A stretch of 35,878 nt of DNA from Streptomyces sp. SID5785 (GCF_009870065.1 NZ_WWIA01000108.1:1-35878), one strand, 5' to 3'. Positions 1 through 10,180 are shown, numbered from the stretch's first letter. Program-made: numbers and translations. The notes: generated by a model not told the origin, from the letters alone.

Positions 1-684
1 GACCCCTCCGAATTCGTCGGCCGCCTCATCCCCGAACTCATCGGCACAAAAGGCGCCGGACTCGCCCGCAGCGGAATGCGAATGGCGGTCAAGGAAGGGA
101 TGGAGTCGACGGCGTCGTCCCTCGCCAAGAACGGCGGAAAGTTCGCCGACGAGGCGGCAGGGGCCCCCAAGGACTTCAGTGATCTCGCGAAGAGCACGAG
201 CCATGTGAAGGAAAAGGCGATTCACCACGACTCGGTGGATCCGCACAAGGCGCAGGAGTTCCTCGACTCCGAGTATCCGTGGCTCAAGGACGTGAACAAC
301 ACCGGGCATCCCGGGTACACGCAGAACTGCAGCCACAACACGGTCGCTGTCGACAAGCGGCTGGACGGCGTCGACGTGAGCGCCGCACCCAAGCAGGCCG
401 GCGACCACATCCCGCCGGAGCAGCTCGGCCTGACCAACCGGGCGAAGGGCCAGTACGACATGGTCGATAGCTATGATGACGTGATCCGTGATCTCCAGGG
501 CCGGGGCGAGGGCGCCCGCAGCGCCGTCTACATCAGCAGGCCCGACGGCACGGCGCACGTGTTCAACGCGGTGAACACCCCGAACGGCGTGGTCTTCCTC
601 GACGGGCAGAGCGGAACGCTCGGCAGGCTGGAACAGAACGTCTCCGGGATCGGACACATCCCGTACCGAAACGGAAATCCATAA
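1..684 (+). CDS. Polymorphic toxin, papain-fold (Tox-PL, glutamine deamidase-like) C-terminal part; 5' end outside window
   Basis: The frame is open from base 1 with no credible start, so this is the last 227 residues of a longer protein. The end resembles the papain-fold toxin (Tox-PL) deamidase domains found at the C terminus of secreted polymorphic toxins. A Cys in the context YTQNCSHN (codon 328-330) is the likely nucleophile. A His in GTAHVFNAV (codon 556-558) and the Asp-Gly-Gln of FLDGQ (601-609) complete the usual catalytic set, so the domain looks intact. The preceding stretch is helical and Ala/Gly-rich, as in pre-toxin linkers. By family knowledge such domains modify Gln side chains of target proteins and are delivered to competing cells. 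The substrate and delivery system are not visible here. The next gene starts at the base after the stop codon and encodes a matching immunity-type protein, which supports the call. Confidence 0.75.
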   Translation, partial: DPSEFVGRLIPELIGTKGAGLARSGMRMAVKEGMESTASSLAKNGGKFADEAAGAPKDFSDLAKSTSHVKEKAIHHDSVDPHKAQEFLDSEYPWLKDVNNTGHPGYTQNCSHNTVAVDKRLDGVDVSAAPKQAGDHIPPEQLGLTNRAKGQYDMVDSYDDVIRDLQGRGEGARSAVYISRPDGTAHVFNAVNTPNGVVFLDGQSGTLGRLEQNVSGIGHIPYRNGNP

Positions 685-981
685 ATGGTGACCAAGGACG
701 AGGCCGTGACGGCCGCAGAGAAATTCCTGAAGAACATCGCGCACCCGGACCGGGCGAGTTCCGTGGTGATGCTTCCGGACACGGCGGCGGATTTCCCGTA
801 CGCGTGGACCGTGCAGTTCGACTTCCAGGAACACCTGGACACGGGAGACCTGGCGCAGGCCCCCTTCAACCGGCTGGTCGTCGTGCCGCACGACGGGTCG
901 CCGGTGCATTTCGCCCCGACCTTCCCGCCCCCGGCCGAGTACCTGGAACTGCAGGCCAGCGGCAACTGGCCCCCGAAGTAA
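685..981 (+). CDS. YrhB/Imm35-type immunity protein
   Basis: A small soluble 98-residue protein whose ATG directly follows the toxin stop codon (TAAATG), so translation is probably coupled. It has the shape of YrhB/Imm35 proteins: an N-terminal helix (residues about 5-15), then strands, and a conserved VVVPHDGSPVHF block at about residues 68-79 followed by a Pro-rich segment and a hydrophobic end. There is no signal peptide or membrane segment, as expected for a protein that guards the cytosol against the cognate toxin. The role as antitoxin to the upstream deamidase-like domain is inferred from gene order and family resemblance. The same VVVP...FH block occurs twice in the next gene. Confidence 0.7.
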   Translation: MVTKDEAVTAAEKFLKNIAHPDRASSVVMLPDTAADFPYAWTVQFDFQEHLDTGDLAQAPFNRLVVVPHDGSPVHFAPTFPPPAEYLELQASGNWPPK

Positions 982-994
982 GGCCCCCGCCCCG

Positions 995-2284
995 ATGCCC
1001 ACGCCCGTCGAACGCGCCACCGCCTGGCTCGACCACACCTACCGCGGCCTGGTGGAGACCGCGTCCGCGTCGCCCGTGCACGAGACGTCCACCGCCTGGC
1101 TGGTGCCCTGCCGCAGCAGGCCGCAGCCCGGGTACCCGGACACGCCGATGCTCGCGGCCGGTGTGGTCGTGCCCAAGGACGGCAGCAGCCCGTTCCATCC
1201 CTCGCCGAGTGCGCCGTTCGACGATCTCGGGCCCGCGGCCGCGGAGGAGACGGCCGCCCGTGCGCGGGACCTGCCCCGGCGGATCAACGCCCGGGGCTGC
1301 CTCGTCACGCTGCACGCGATGATCGACGGAGCGCCGTCGAGCCCGCTGCCCTGGCAGTCCTCGGACGAGGCGCCGGGCTGGTGGGACCGGCTGCTGCGCC
1401 GCTACTTCCGCGATTTCGAGCCCGTGCCGGTCGCGAGCTGGGACGATGTCGTCCGGGCCCTGTCCGAGACGGGCCCCGACACCCGCGGCGTCGTCTGGGT
1501 CCGCCGGGAGGCCGGCGGGCACGAGATCAGCGGCAACCTCGTCTACGGGCACAACAACAAGGGCCGCGTCGTCTTCCTCGACGGGCTGACGTCGTCCCTG
1601 GCCCGGCTCGACACGGACGGGGTGCGCGAGCTGCGCCTCGTCCGGTCGGTGCCGCAGACGCACCGCGCCCCCTGGGAGGGGTCGGCGCCGGACTTCGAGG
1701 CCGCGTGCGGCAAGGCGCGGGCGTGGCTGGACAGCGTGTACGGCGGCGAGGTGGAGCTCGTCGAGCCGGGGCCCGGCGACGAGACCGCGCGGGGCTGGGT
1801 GTTCTCCTGCGACACCCGGCGTCATCTGCGCGGCGGCCGCTGGCAGGACACCCTGCTGGACGCGACGGTCGTCGTGCCGAAGGAGGCGGCGGCCCCGTTC
1901 CACCTGCCGAACTCGGCGCCGTGGGCGTGGCTGGCGCACTGGGACCGGGGCGGTCGGCCCGGGACGGGCTCGTTCCCCGCGCCGCCCGCACCGGGGCGTG
2001 CGTACTGGTTCGAGCCGACGCTGGCCGAGCTCGGCCCGGTCCTGTCCGCGACGGACCACCAGGTGTGGCGGTCGGCCGTGGACGAGGTGTCGGCGTTCCC
2101 CGCCGGGTCGCGTGCCGCGATCTGGGTGCGCCGCACGGACGGCCGGGGGCGCGAGGCGGTGGGCTGGCTGGTCACCGCGCTGACGACGGAGGGCGGCGTG
2201 CTCCTCTTCGACGGTTCCTCCGACGATCCGGTCGCCATGGACGAGACGGGCGTACGGGCGCTGCACGTCGTCCGGTACCGCTGA
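995..2284 (+). CDS. Tandem [YrhB/Imm35-like + pseudo-papain-toxin-like] protein
   Basis: A 429-residue soluble protein starting 13 bases after the immunity gene and probably in the same operon. It reads as two repeats. Repeat 1 (about 1-217) has an immunity-like part with the block VVVPKDGSSPFH (57-68), then a part resembling the upstream toxin: SWDDVVRAL (148-156), GVVWVRR (165-171) and RVVFLDG (191-197). Repeat 2 (about 233-429) has VVVPKEAAAPFH (292-303) and then AAIWVRR and LLFDG (403-407). The toxin shows SYDDVIRDL, SAVYISR and GVVFLDG in the same order. The toxin's Cys segment has no counterpart, the catalytic His falls on a non-His residue in my alignment by eye, and the Gln after FLDG is lost, so the toxin-like halves should be inactive. 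The function is unknown. A decoy or bivalent immunity factor is an inference. No signal peptide is seen. Confidence 0.65.
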   Translation: MPTPVERATAWLDHTYRGLVETASASPVHETSTAWLVPCRSRPQPGYPDTPMLAAGVVVPKDGSSPFHPSPSAPFDDLGPAAAEETAARARDLPRRINARGCLVTLHAMIDGAPSSPLPWQSSDEAPGWWDRLLRRYFRDFEPVPVASWDDVVRALSETGPDTRGVVWVRREAGGHEISGNLVYGHNNKGRVVFLDGLTSSLARLDTDGVRELRLVRSVPQTHRAPWEGSAPDFEAACGKARAWLDSVYGGEVELVEPGPGDETARGWVFSCDTRRHLRGGRWQDTLLDATVVVPKEAAAPFHLPNSAPWAWLAHWDRGGRPGTGSFPAPPAPGRAYWFEPTLAELGPVLSATDHQVWRSAVDEVSAFPAGSRAAIWVRRTDGRGREAVGWLVTALTTEGGVLLFDGSSDDPVAMDETGVRALHVVRYR

Positions 2285-2332
2285 CTGTCGAAGAGCGCGC
2301 CGCACGCACCGACGGACCCGGCGTCCGCCGCG

Positions 2333-3076
2333 TCAGTCCCGGTCGACGTGCTCGTGCAGCACGCGCCCGTTCCCCGCGTCCACGTCGAACGTGGTCTTCG
2401 CCCAGGTGCCCCGGCTCACGATGTCCACCGCCCAGACCGTGGGCCCGCCGTCGGCGTCGTCGAGGCTCACGCCGGTGACGGTGCCCTTCTGGTGCCCGGC
2501 GGCCGCGGCGGCGGCCTTCACCGGGGTGACCTTCGCCTGCGCGAGCCGGTCCGCCGTCTTCTTCCGGTCGTCGGCGTCCTGGCCGTCGTCCTTCTCGGCG
2601 CGGGTCACCTTGCCGGAGACGGCGTCGACCCGGATGTCGTGGCTGGTGCCGTCCTCGGTGGCGACCTCGGCCTCCCACACGGGGGTGACCTTGCCGCCGC
2701 CTCCGTCACCGTCGTCGCCGTCTCCGCCGCCGTCGTCTCCGTCGCCGAGTTCGATCTCGACGAGTGTGCTGCCGGACACCTTCTTCTCGGCGGTGCGGGC
2801 GGCCTTCTCCCAGCCGACCTCGGTCGCGGAGACGAGGTCCTTGCGCTCGCGCTGGTCCTCGCTGAGCTCCCGGCTCCGGCTCGGCGAGGGGTCGTCGGCG
2901 GCCCGCGCGGCCCGCTCCGTGCGCTCCGCCCCGTCCGGGGTGGAGGACGCCGCGCCGCTGCCGCCCGAGCAGGCGCCCAGCAGGGCGAGCGAGGCGGCGG
3001 CCGCGCACACGGCGCCGGCGGCACGCGCCCGGGCGGCTCGGTTCCCGCGCGTCACGGATGCAGGGTGCTTGCGCAT
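2333..3076 (-). CDS. PepSY-domain lipoprotein
   Basis: A predicted 247-residue exported lipoprotein. The ATG at 3076 is chosen because it begins a basic n-region and hydrophobic core ending in a lipobox (LLGAC, Cys at about residue 36), with an AAAGG-type ribosome site upstream. The mature part has a charged linker, then two PepSY-like units: one around VWEAEVATEDG...HDIRVDAVSGKV and a second at the C terminus around VWAVDIVSRG...FDVDAGNGRV. Between strands of the first unit lies an Asp/Gly low-complexity stretch (about 2700-2750). PepSY domains are found in secreted proteins, often peptidase regulators. Which peptidase, if any, is unknown. It is divergent from the PIG-L gene and convergent with the toxin cassette. 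Confidence 0.8.
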   Translation of the reverse strand: MRKHPASVTRGNRAARARAAGAVCAAAASLALLGACSGGSGAASSTPDGAERTERAARAADDPSPSRSRELSEDQRERKDLVSATEVGWEKAARTAEKKVSGSTLVEIELGDGDDGGGDGDDGDGGGGKVTPVWEAEVATEDGTSHDIRVDAVSGKVTRAEKDDGQDADDRKKTADRLAQAKVTPVKAAAAAAGHQKGTVTGVSLDDADGGPTVWAVDIVSRGTWAKTTFDVDAGNGRVLHEHVDRD

Positions 3077-3387
3077 GCTCTGGCCTTTCACGCTGGGGCC
3101 CCGGCGTTCGCCTCCGGGGCCTGGTTCGGCGGACTCCACGCCCCAAATCGTCGCAGGACCACCTGAACCCGGCATCTCGACCCGACCCCGTACACGCCAC
3201 GCGCGACCGGCCACCCCTCCGGGTGAACGGAACATGTACGCGCATGGAACCTCGCCCCCCTGACGAGCCTCTACCCAGGTGAACCGCCTGGCCGTGGACC
3301 GGCCGGTCAGGCACCCCCACAGCACCTGTACAGAGGCGCGCGCCCCCACCGAACGCTGCCTCCCTGCGGACGGAGCAGCGCGCCACC
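3077..3387. other. Divergent intergenic region between PepSY lipoprotein and PIG-L genes
   Basis: A 311-base gene-free stretch that must hold the promoters of both divergent genes. I see a GC-rich hairpin (3097-3104 with 3114-3121, 8 bp, 9-base loop) in the expected 5' leader of the lipoprotein gene. I found no well-spaced -35/-10 pair that I would defend, and no tandem repeats. Confidence 0.5.
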
Positions 3388-5406
3388 ATGCGGAAGAGAC
3401 CTGCGATACGGCAGCCCGAAATACGGCGTACCTCCGGTATGTCACGCCGGGGTCTGCTGCTCGGCGGGGGCGCGCTCGCCACCGCGGGCGCCCTCACCGC
3501 GTGTTCGCAGGGCGCCGCCGCGCCTCCCGCGCGCACCTCCGTGCCGTCGCCCGCCTCCGGCCGTCCGGCCGCCCAGGCCGAGCGCGCGCTGCTGCTCCAG
3601 GTCCTCGCCCACCCCGACGACGACCTGTACTTCATGAACCCGGACACCCAGCAGGCCCTCACCGCCGGGACCCCGCTCGTCTGCGTGTACGTCACCGCGG
3701 GCGAAGCCGACGGGCGGAACAAGACGGCGGCCGACCGCGACCCCGCCCCCGACAAGGCCGCCTACTCCGCCGCCCGCCACCAGGGCCTGCGCCAGTCCTA
3801 CGCGACCCAGCTCGGCCTGCCCGTCTACACGCCGTGGGACAACAGCGTCCTGCGCCTGCCGAGCGGCTTCCGCGCCGAGGTCGACACCCTCGAGCACAGC
3901 GGACGCCGCGTCGAACTGGTCCACCTCAACCTGGCCATGCACACCTCCGCCGGCCACATGGGCGCCCCGTCCCTGTGGCGCGACCGCGGCCTCCTCCTGC
4001 GCACCCTCGTCCCCGAAGGATCACCGCTGCGCGCCGTCCAGACGTACGACTACGACTCCGTGGTCACCGTCCTCGTCGAGCTGTTCCAGCGCTACCGGCC
4101 CACGGTCGTCCACACGCTCGACCCCGATCCGGACATCCAGCTCAGCGACCGGATCACCCGCATCCGTGACAGCGAGCAGCCCGGCTACTCCGACCACGCC
4201 GACCACACCGCGGTCGCGTCCTTCAGCTGGGCCGCGCTGATCCGCTGGGCGCAGACGGCGAAGGGCGGCCCGCCCCCGTTCGTCGCCACCGCGTTCCGCG
4301 GCTACTACAACAACCACTGGCCCAAGAACCTCCCGCCGCAGATCCTCGGCCAGAAGGCCGCCCACCTCGTCCCCTACGGCGCCGGCCCCACCTGGGCCTG
4401 CGGCAACCCGGCCGGCTGCGGCGACTACAACGTGGGCGGCGACCGCCCCCTGACCAACCGCAAGGGCTGGGTCCGCGCCACCCACCACCGCTATCCCGGC
4501 CCGCGCCTCGCCTTGGTCCCGGCCCCCGGCGGCAAGGTCACCGCGTACGGCGTCCTCGGTCTGCGCGCCGTCCGCTACGACGAGCGGGACGGCGGCGGCT
4601 TCGGCGACCCCGTCGACCTCGGCGGCGGCCCGCTCGCCCCCGTGCTCGGCAGCGCCACGCTGCCCGACGGCCGCCCCCTGGTGTTCGGCCTGCGGCTCGC
4701 CTCGGTGGCGGGCCGGGGCGCGGCCGACGTCCGCGAGATCGTGGTCCTGGAGCCGGGCCGACGCGGCCGCACCGGCGCCTGGACCGGCCTCGGCAACCCG
4801 GAGCCCGACCCCGACCGGGGCCGCCGCATCGGCGTCCCCGTCGCCGTGACCGACCGCGACGGCCGCGTCCACCTCTTCGTCCGCAACGCCGACCAGGGCC
4901 TCAGCACCCGCGTCCGCGACGCCTCCGGCGCCTGGTCCCCCTGGCGGGGCCTCGGCGGCGGCCCGGTCCAGGACGGCCTCACCGCGGTCCTCGGCGACGA
5001 CGGCCGCGTCCACGTCTACGCCCCCGGCCACGACACGGTCCACCACTGGACCCCGGACGGCCCCGCCCCGCTCACCGGCCTGCCCACGCCCGCGGACGCG
5101 ATAGCCGTGGCGGGCGGCCGCCTCTACTACCGCCCGCCGGCCTCCGACCGCCTGCTCTCCCCCGGCGCCGCCCCCGTGGACTTCCCCGGCTACGGCCCCG
5201 TCACCGCCGCCGGCGGCTACCTCCTCGGCCGCGCCACGGACGGCCGCGTCCAGCTCCTGCACCGGGGCCGCCTCACCCGCCCCACGAACCTCCCGGCCAC
5301 CCTCGACGGGCCCGCCCTGACCACCGGCCCCCACGGCCCCACGATCGCCGGCCTCTCCCCGGACGCCCACCCCTGGCTCTGGCGCCCGACCCAGGCCCGG
5401 GCGTGA
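3388..5406 (+). CDS. Secreted PIG-L family deacetylase lipoprotein with C-terminal propeller-like domain
   Basis: A 672-residue exported protein. The ATG at 3388 is preceded by GGAG; an internal ATG at 3439 lacks a ribosome site. The signal carries twin arginines (SRRGLLLGG) followed by Ala-rich hydrophobic residues and a lipobox (LTAC), so a Tat-exported lipoprotein is likely. The PIG-L deacetylase domain spans roughly residues 65-300, with the metal-binding AHPDDD signature and a downstream HADHTAV. Family members are zinc-dependent N-acetylglucosaminyl deacetylases acting on sugars or mycothiol-type conjugates. Residues about 330-672 contain repeated blocks such as WSPWRGLGGG, DGRVHVYAP and DGRVHLFV. 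These look like a beta-propeller or lectin-like module of the PLL/tectonin type, possibly for binding glycans. The substrate is probably an extracellular or cell-wall sugar (inference). Confidence 0.8.
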   Translation: MRKRPAIRQPEIRRTSGMSRRGLLLGGGALATAGALTACSQGAAAPPARTSVPSPASGRPAAQAERALLLQVLAHPDDDLYFMNPDTQQALTAGTPLVCVYVTAGEADGRNKTAADRDPAPDKAAYSAARHQGLRQSYATQLGLPVYTPWDNSVLRLPSGFRAEVDTLEHSGRRVELVHLNLAMHTSAGHMGAPSLWRDRGLLLRTLVPEGSPLRAVQTYDYDSVVTVLVELFQRYRPTVVHTLDPDPDIQLSDRITRIRDSEQPGYSDHADHTAVASFSWAALIRWAQTAKGGPPPFVATAFRGYYNNHWPKNLPPQILGQKAAHLVPYGAGPTWACGNPAGCGDYNVGGDRPLTNRKGWVRATHHRYPGPRLALVPAPGGKVTAYGVLGLRAVRYDERDGGGFGDPVDLGGGPLAPVLGSATLPDGRPLVFGLRLASVAGRGAADVREIVVLEPGRRGRTGAWTGLGNPEPDPDRGRRIGVPVAVTDRDGRVHLFVRNADQGLSTRVRDASGAWSPWRGLGGGPVQDGLTAVLGDDGRVHVYAPGHDTVHHWTPDGPAPLTGLPTPADAIAVAGGRLYYRPPASDRLLSPGAAPVDFPGYGPVTAAGGYLLGRATDGRVQLLHRGRLTRPTNLPATLDGPALTTGPHGPTIAGLSPDAHPWLWRPTQARA

Positions 5407-5468
5407 CCGTCGTCGCCTGACATCCCCCACCGGCCCCCCGGAAGCAGACACGCGGACGCAGACATGCA

Positions 5469-5504
5469 GAAGGGCCCGTACGACCGAAGTCGTACGGGCC
5501 CTTC
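5469..5504 (-). terminator. Terminator hairpin downstream of tuf
   Basis: A perfect 15-bp inverted repeat (5469-5483 with 5490-5504) with a 6-base loop. It lies 60 bases beyond the tuf stop and between the converging PIG-L and tuf genes. There is no long T tract, which is common for Streptomyces terminators. It may act in both directions. Confidence 0.8.
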
Positions 5505-5563
5505 CGGAGCTCGCTGGAGCTACCAGGCATCAAGCCCCGAAGGGACTCGACAAGTAAGCGGAC

Positions 5564-6757
<1,194 letters not shown>

Positions 6758-6856
6758 TGGGGTCCTCCTGAAGTGGTTCTGAACGCCTTGCTTCATCGGC
6801 GCCAGGTGATCTTTGCTGGAAAGCCCGGGCCCAGGGGCATCCACCCACGATTGCGG

Positions 6857-6885
6857 ATGAATGCCCCAGCGGGCTCCGGAGTCAA
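6857..6885 (-). promoter_or_regulatory. Candidate tuf promoter in the fusA-tuf gap
   Basis: On the minus strand TTGACT (6880-6885) is followed after 17 bases by ATTCAT (6857-6862). The -35 is good and the -10 is weak. Streptomyces tuf1 genes are known to have a separate promoter in this gap, which is the main support. Confidence 0.35.
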
Positions 6886-6909
6886 GCCTACGGGGTGAAC
6901 TCGGTTGAG

Positions 6910-9039
6910 TTACTCGCCCTTGGCCTTCGCGATGATCTCCTCGGCGACGTTCCGCGGAACCTCGGCGTAGGAGTCGAACTGCATCGAGTAGCTTGCGCGA
7001 CCCGACGTCTTGCTGCGGAGGTCGCCGACGTAGCCGAACATCTCCGAAAGCGGCACGAGGCCCTTCACGACGCGAGCGCCGCTGCGCTCCTCCATGGCCT
7101 GGATCTGGCCACGGCGGGAGTTGATGTCGCCGATGACCTCACCCATGTAGTCCTCGGGCGTGGTGACCTCGACGGCCATCATCGGCTCGAGCAGCACGGG
7201 CTTGGCCTGTCGCGCGGCCTCCTTGAAGGCCTGCGAACCGGCGATCTTGAACGCGAGCTCGGAGGAGTCGACCTCGTGGTAGGCACCGTCGAGAAGCGTG
7301 ACGCGGACGCCCGTCATCTCGTAGCCGGCCAGGATGCCGAACTGCATGGCCTCCTGCGCACCCGCGTCCACCGACGGGATGTACTCCCGGGGGATGCGGC
7401 CACCGGTGACCTTGTTCACGAACTCGTACGCCGGGCCGTCCGACTCGGTGATCGGCTCGATCGCGATCTGCACCTTGGCGAACTGACCGGTACCACCGGT
7501 CTGCTTCTTGTGGGTGAAGTCCACGCGCTCGACGGCCCGACGGATCGTCTCGCGGTACGCGACCTGCGGCTTGCCGACGTTGGCCTCGACCTTGAACTCG
7601 CGCTTCATGCGGTCGACCAGGACCTCGAGGTGAAGCTCGCCCATACCACCGATGATGGTCTGGCCGGTCTCCTCGTCCGAGTGAACCTGGAAGGAGGGGT
7701 CCTCCTCCGAGAGACGCTGGATGGCGACACCCAGCTTCTCCTGGTCACCCTTGGACTTGGGCTCGATGGCGACCTGAATGACCGGCGCCGGGAAGTCCAT
7801 GGACTCCAGGATGACCGGGTTCTTGTCGTCGGACAGCGTCTCACCGGTCGTGGTCTGCTTCAGACCCATGACGGCGACGATGTCACCGGCGCCCACCGAC
7901 TCGATCTCCTCACGCTTGTTCGCGTGCATGCGGTAGATCTTGCCGATGCGCTCCTTCTTGCCCTTGACGGAGTTCAGCACGGCCGTGCCGGACTCCAGGC
8001 GGCCCGAGTAGACCCGGACGAAGGTGAGCTTGCCCAGGTGCGGGTCGCTCATGATCTTGAAGGCGAGCGCGGCGAGGGGCTCCTCGTCCGACGGCTTGCG
8101 CTTGATGACGACCTCGGGGTCCTTGACGTCGTGGCCCTCGATGGCCTCGACGTCGAGCGGGGTCGGCAGGTAGCGCACGACGGCGTCGAGCAGGGGCTGG
8201 ACGCCCTTGTTCTTGAACGCCGTGCCGCAGAACACGGGGGTGACGGTGGTGTCGCCGCCCTTGCCGGAGGCGATGGTGATGCGACGCACGGCGGCGTGCA
8301 GCTGCTCCACGGTGGGCTCGGTGCCCTCCAGGAACAGCTCCATCATCTCCTCGTCGTTCTCCGCGACGGCCTCGAGCAGCTTGCCGCGGTACTCCTCGGC
8401 AGCCTCGGTGTGGGTCGCGGGGATGTCGACGATGTCGTAGGCCTCGCCCTTGGCGGCCTCGGCCGACCAGACGAACGCCTTCATCGTGACGAGGTCGACG
8501 ACACCCTGGAAGTCGGCCTCGGCCCCGATCGGGAGCTGCATGACCAGCGGAGTCGCACCGAGGCGGTCGACGATCATGTCGACACAGCGGTGGAACTCGG
8601 CGCCGGTGCGGTCCAGCTTGTTGACGAAGCAGATGCGCGGCACGCCGTAACGGTCGGCCTGACGCCACACCGTCTCGGACTGCGGCTCAACGCCGGCGAC
8701 ACCGTCGAACACCGTCACGGCACCATCGAGGACACGCAGGGAGCGCTCCACCTCGACGGTGAAGTCGACGTGACCCGGGGTGTCGATGATGTTGATCGTG
8801 TAGTCGTTGTTCTCGAGCGGCCAGTGGCAGGTGGTGGCAGCGGACGTGATCGTGATGCCACGCTCCTGCTCCTGCTCCATCCAGTCCATCGTGGCAGCGC
8901 CGTCGTGGACCTCACCGATCTTGTACGAAACGCCGGTGTAGAACAGGATCCGCTCGGTGGTGGTCGTCTTGCCCGCGTCGATGTGGGCCATGATGCCGAT
9001 GTTGCGCACCTTGGCCAGGTCAAGCGAAGTGGTAGCCAT
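6910..9039 (-). CDS. fusA: Elongation factor G
   Basis: EF-G catalyses GTP-driven translocation of tRNA and mRNA on the ribosome. The product is 709 residues, full length. The ATG at 9039 gives the canonical N terminus ending in the P-loop [16 protein letters not shown] and NKLDR complete the GTPase signatures. Domain II follows, with [10 protein letters not shown], then domain III and domains IV/V with the GTGQFAKV and [12 protein letters not shown] blocks typical of bacterial EF-G. It lies 39 bases downstream of rpsG in the str operon and has a modest purine-rich ribosome site. Nothing in it is unusual. Confidence 0.97.
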   Translation of the reverse strand: MATTSLDLAKVRNIGIMAHIDAGKTTTTERILFYTGVSYKIGEVHDGAATMDWMEQEQERGITITSAATTCHWPLENNDYTINIIDTPGHVDFTVEVERSLRVLDGAVTVFDGVAGVEPQSETVWRQADRYGVPRICFVNKLDRTGAEFHRCVDMIVDRLGATPLVMQLPIGAEADFQGVVDLVTMKAFVWSAEAAKGEAYDIVDIPATHTEAAEEYRGKLLEAVAENDEEMMELFLEGTEPTVEQLHAAVRRITIASGKGGDTTVTPVFCGTAFKNKGVQPLLDAVVRYLPTPLDVEAIEGHDVKDPEVVIKRKPSDEEPLAALAFKIMSDPHLGKLTFVRVYSGRLESGTAVLNSVKGKKERIGKIYRMHANKREEIESVGAGDIVAVMGLKQTTTGETLSDDKNPVILESMDFPAPVIQVAIEPKSKGDQEKLGVAIQRLSEEDPSFQVHSDEETGQTIIGGMGELHLEVLVDRMKREFKVEANVGKPQVAYRETIRRAVERVDFTHKKQTGGTGQFAKVQIAIEPITESDGPAYEFVNKVTGGRIPREYIPSVDAGAQEAMQFGILAGYEMTGVRVTLLDGAYHEVDSSELAFKIAGSQAFKEAARQAKPVLLEPMMAVEVTTPEDYMGEVIGDINSRRGQIQAMEERSGARVVKGLVPLSEMFGYVGDLRSKTSGRASYSMQFDSYAEVPRNVAEEIIAKAKGE

Positions 9040-9078
9040 AAGGCTTCAGTCTTCTCTCGGTCTCGATGTGGGTTGCGA

Positions 9079-9549
9079 CTACCAGCGGTAGTGCGCGAAG
9101 GCCTTGTTGGACTCGGCCATCTTGTGCGTGTCCTCGCGCTTCTTCACGGCAGCACCGAGGCCGTTGGAGGCGTCGAGCAGCTCGTTCATCAGACGCTCGG
9201 TCATCGTCTTCTCGCGACGGGCGCGGGAGTAGCCGACGAGCCAGCGGAGCGCGAGGGTGTTGGCGCGGCCAGGCTTGACCTCGACCGGAACCTGGTAGGT
9301 CGCGCCACCGACACGGCGGGACTTGACCTCGAGGGTCGGCTTGATGTTCTCCAGCGCGCGCTTCAGCGTGATGACCGGGTCGTTGCCCGACTTCTCACGC
9401 AGGCCCTCCATGGCGCCGTAGACGATGCGCTCGGCGGTGGAGCGCTTGCCGTTCAGCAGCACCTTGTTGATGAGGGAGGTCACCAGAGGAGAACCGTAGA
9501 CCGGGTCGATGATGACCGGGCGCTTCGGGGCGGGGCCCTTACGAGGCAT
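9079..9549 (-). CDS. rpsG: 30S ribosomal protein S7
   Basis: S7 organises the 3' major domain of 16S rRNA and lines the E site. At 156 residues it has the normal length and starts [10 protein letters not shown], with [12 protein letters not shown] and the C-terminal [20 protein letters not shown] region (only the conserved core cited). The ATG at 9549 lies two bases after the rpsL stop. Its ribosome site (AAGGAG) lies inside the last rpsL codons, so the two genes are translationally linked. S7 is the classical autoregulator of the str operon in E. coli. No comparable operator was identified here. Confidence 0.96.
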   Translation of the reverse strand: MPRKGPAPKRPVIIDPVYGSPLVTSLINKVLLNGKRSTAERIVYGAMEGLREKSGNDPVITLKRALENIKPTLEVKSRRVGGATYQVPVEVKPGRANTLALRWLVGYSRARREKTMTERLMNELLDASNGLGAAVKKREDTHKMAESNKAFAHYRW

Positions 9550-9551
9550 TC

Positions 9552-9923
9552 TTACTTCTCCTTCTTGGCGCCGTAGCGGCTGCGGGCCTGCTTGCGGTTC
9601 TTGACACCCTGGGTGTCGAGCGAGCCGCGGATGATCTTGTAACGAACACCAGGCAGGTCCTTCACACGGCCACCACGCACGAGCACGATGGAGTGCTCCT
9701 GCAGGTTGTGTCCCTCACCCGGGATGTAGGCCGTGACCTCGATGCCGGAGGTCAGACGCACACGCGCGACCTTACGGAGGGCCGAGTTCGGCTTCTTCGG
9801 GGTGGTCGTGAACACACGCGTGCAGACGCCACGGCGCTGGGGCGAACCCTCGAGTGCGGGCGTCTTGTTCTTCTCGACCTTGTCCTGCCGGCCCTTCCGG
9901 ACCAGCTGCTGGATCGTAGGCAC
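9552..9923 (-). CDS. rpsL: 30S ribosomal protein S12
   Basis: S12 sits at the decoding centre and controls accuracy. The product is 123 residues and starts with GTG at 9923 after a GGAGAA ribosome site. Residues that change in streptomycin-resistant mutants are wild type: Lys43 in TTPKKPNSA and Lys88 in GGRVKDLPG. The sequence therefore predicts no S12-based streptomycin resistance. It is the first gene of the str operon, behind a long leader of about 205 bases and the promoter at 10135-10163. Confidence 0.97.
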   Translation of the reverse strand: MPTIQQLVRKGRQDKVEKNKTPALEGSPQRRGVCTRVFTTTPKKPNSALRKVARVRLTSGIEVTAYIPGEGHNLQEHSIVLVRGGRVKDLPGVRYKIIRGSLDTQGVKNRKQARSRYGAKKEK

Positions 9924-10134
9924 TACTTCTCCGGTTTCTGTGTGCCGATCGTGAAACTAACCTGGAACGTCGCCGACCCACGCGGTCGGGTGTGTCGAAT
10001 GCTGCAGACCCCCGCGAAGGGCGGGAAGCGGCAGATTGCGGTGGCCGTGACCGGTACTCAACGGACCGATCCGGACTCGTCGTGCGGCTGAAGACACGCA
10101 CGCGAGCCCAGGCACACCCCAGGCACAAGGTCTG

Positions 10135-10163
10135 AGCGTACCTATCTCATCAGCTGTGGTCAA
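10135..10163 (-). promoter_or_regulatory. rpsL (str operon) promoter
   Basis: On the minus strand TTGACC (10158-10163) is separated by exactly 17 bases from TACGCT (10135-10140). Both hexamers fit the vegetative sigma factor consensus of streptomycetes (TTGACN, TANNNT). The site lies just downstream of the terminator of the preceding gene and gives a leader of about 205 bases to the rpsL GTG. Confidence 0.75.
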
Positions 10164-10180
10164 AACAAATACATCTCAGC

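Noticed and set aside
866..2305. A minus-strand open frame of about 480 codons opposite the immunity-toxin fusion
   Set aside because: Its translation is Arg/Pro-rich with no fold signature, whereas the plus frame has two matching repeats with conserved motifs.
4021..5451. A minus-strand open frame opposite the PIG-L gene
   Set aside because: Composition shadow of Gly/Ala/Val codons; the plus frame has a signal peptide and catalytic motifs.
6895..9576. A plus-strand open frame of about 890 codons opposite fusA and rpsG
   Set aside because: Same reason: a composition shadow with Leu/Val/Asp-rich, domain-free translation.
9800..9923. Possible streptomycin-resistance change in rpsL
   Set aside because: Lys43 and Lys88 are both wild type.
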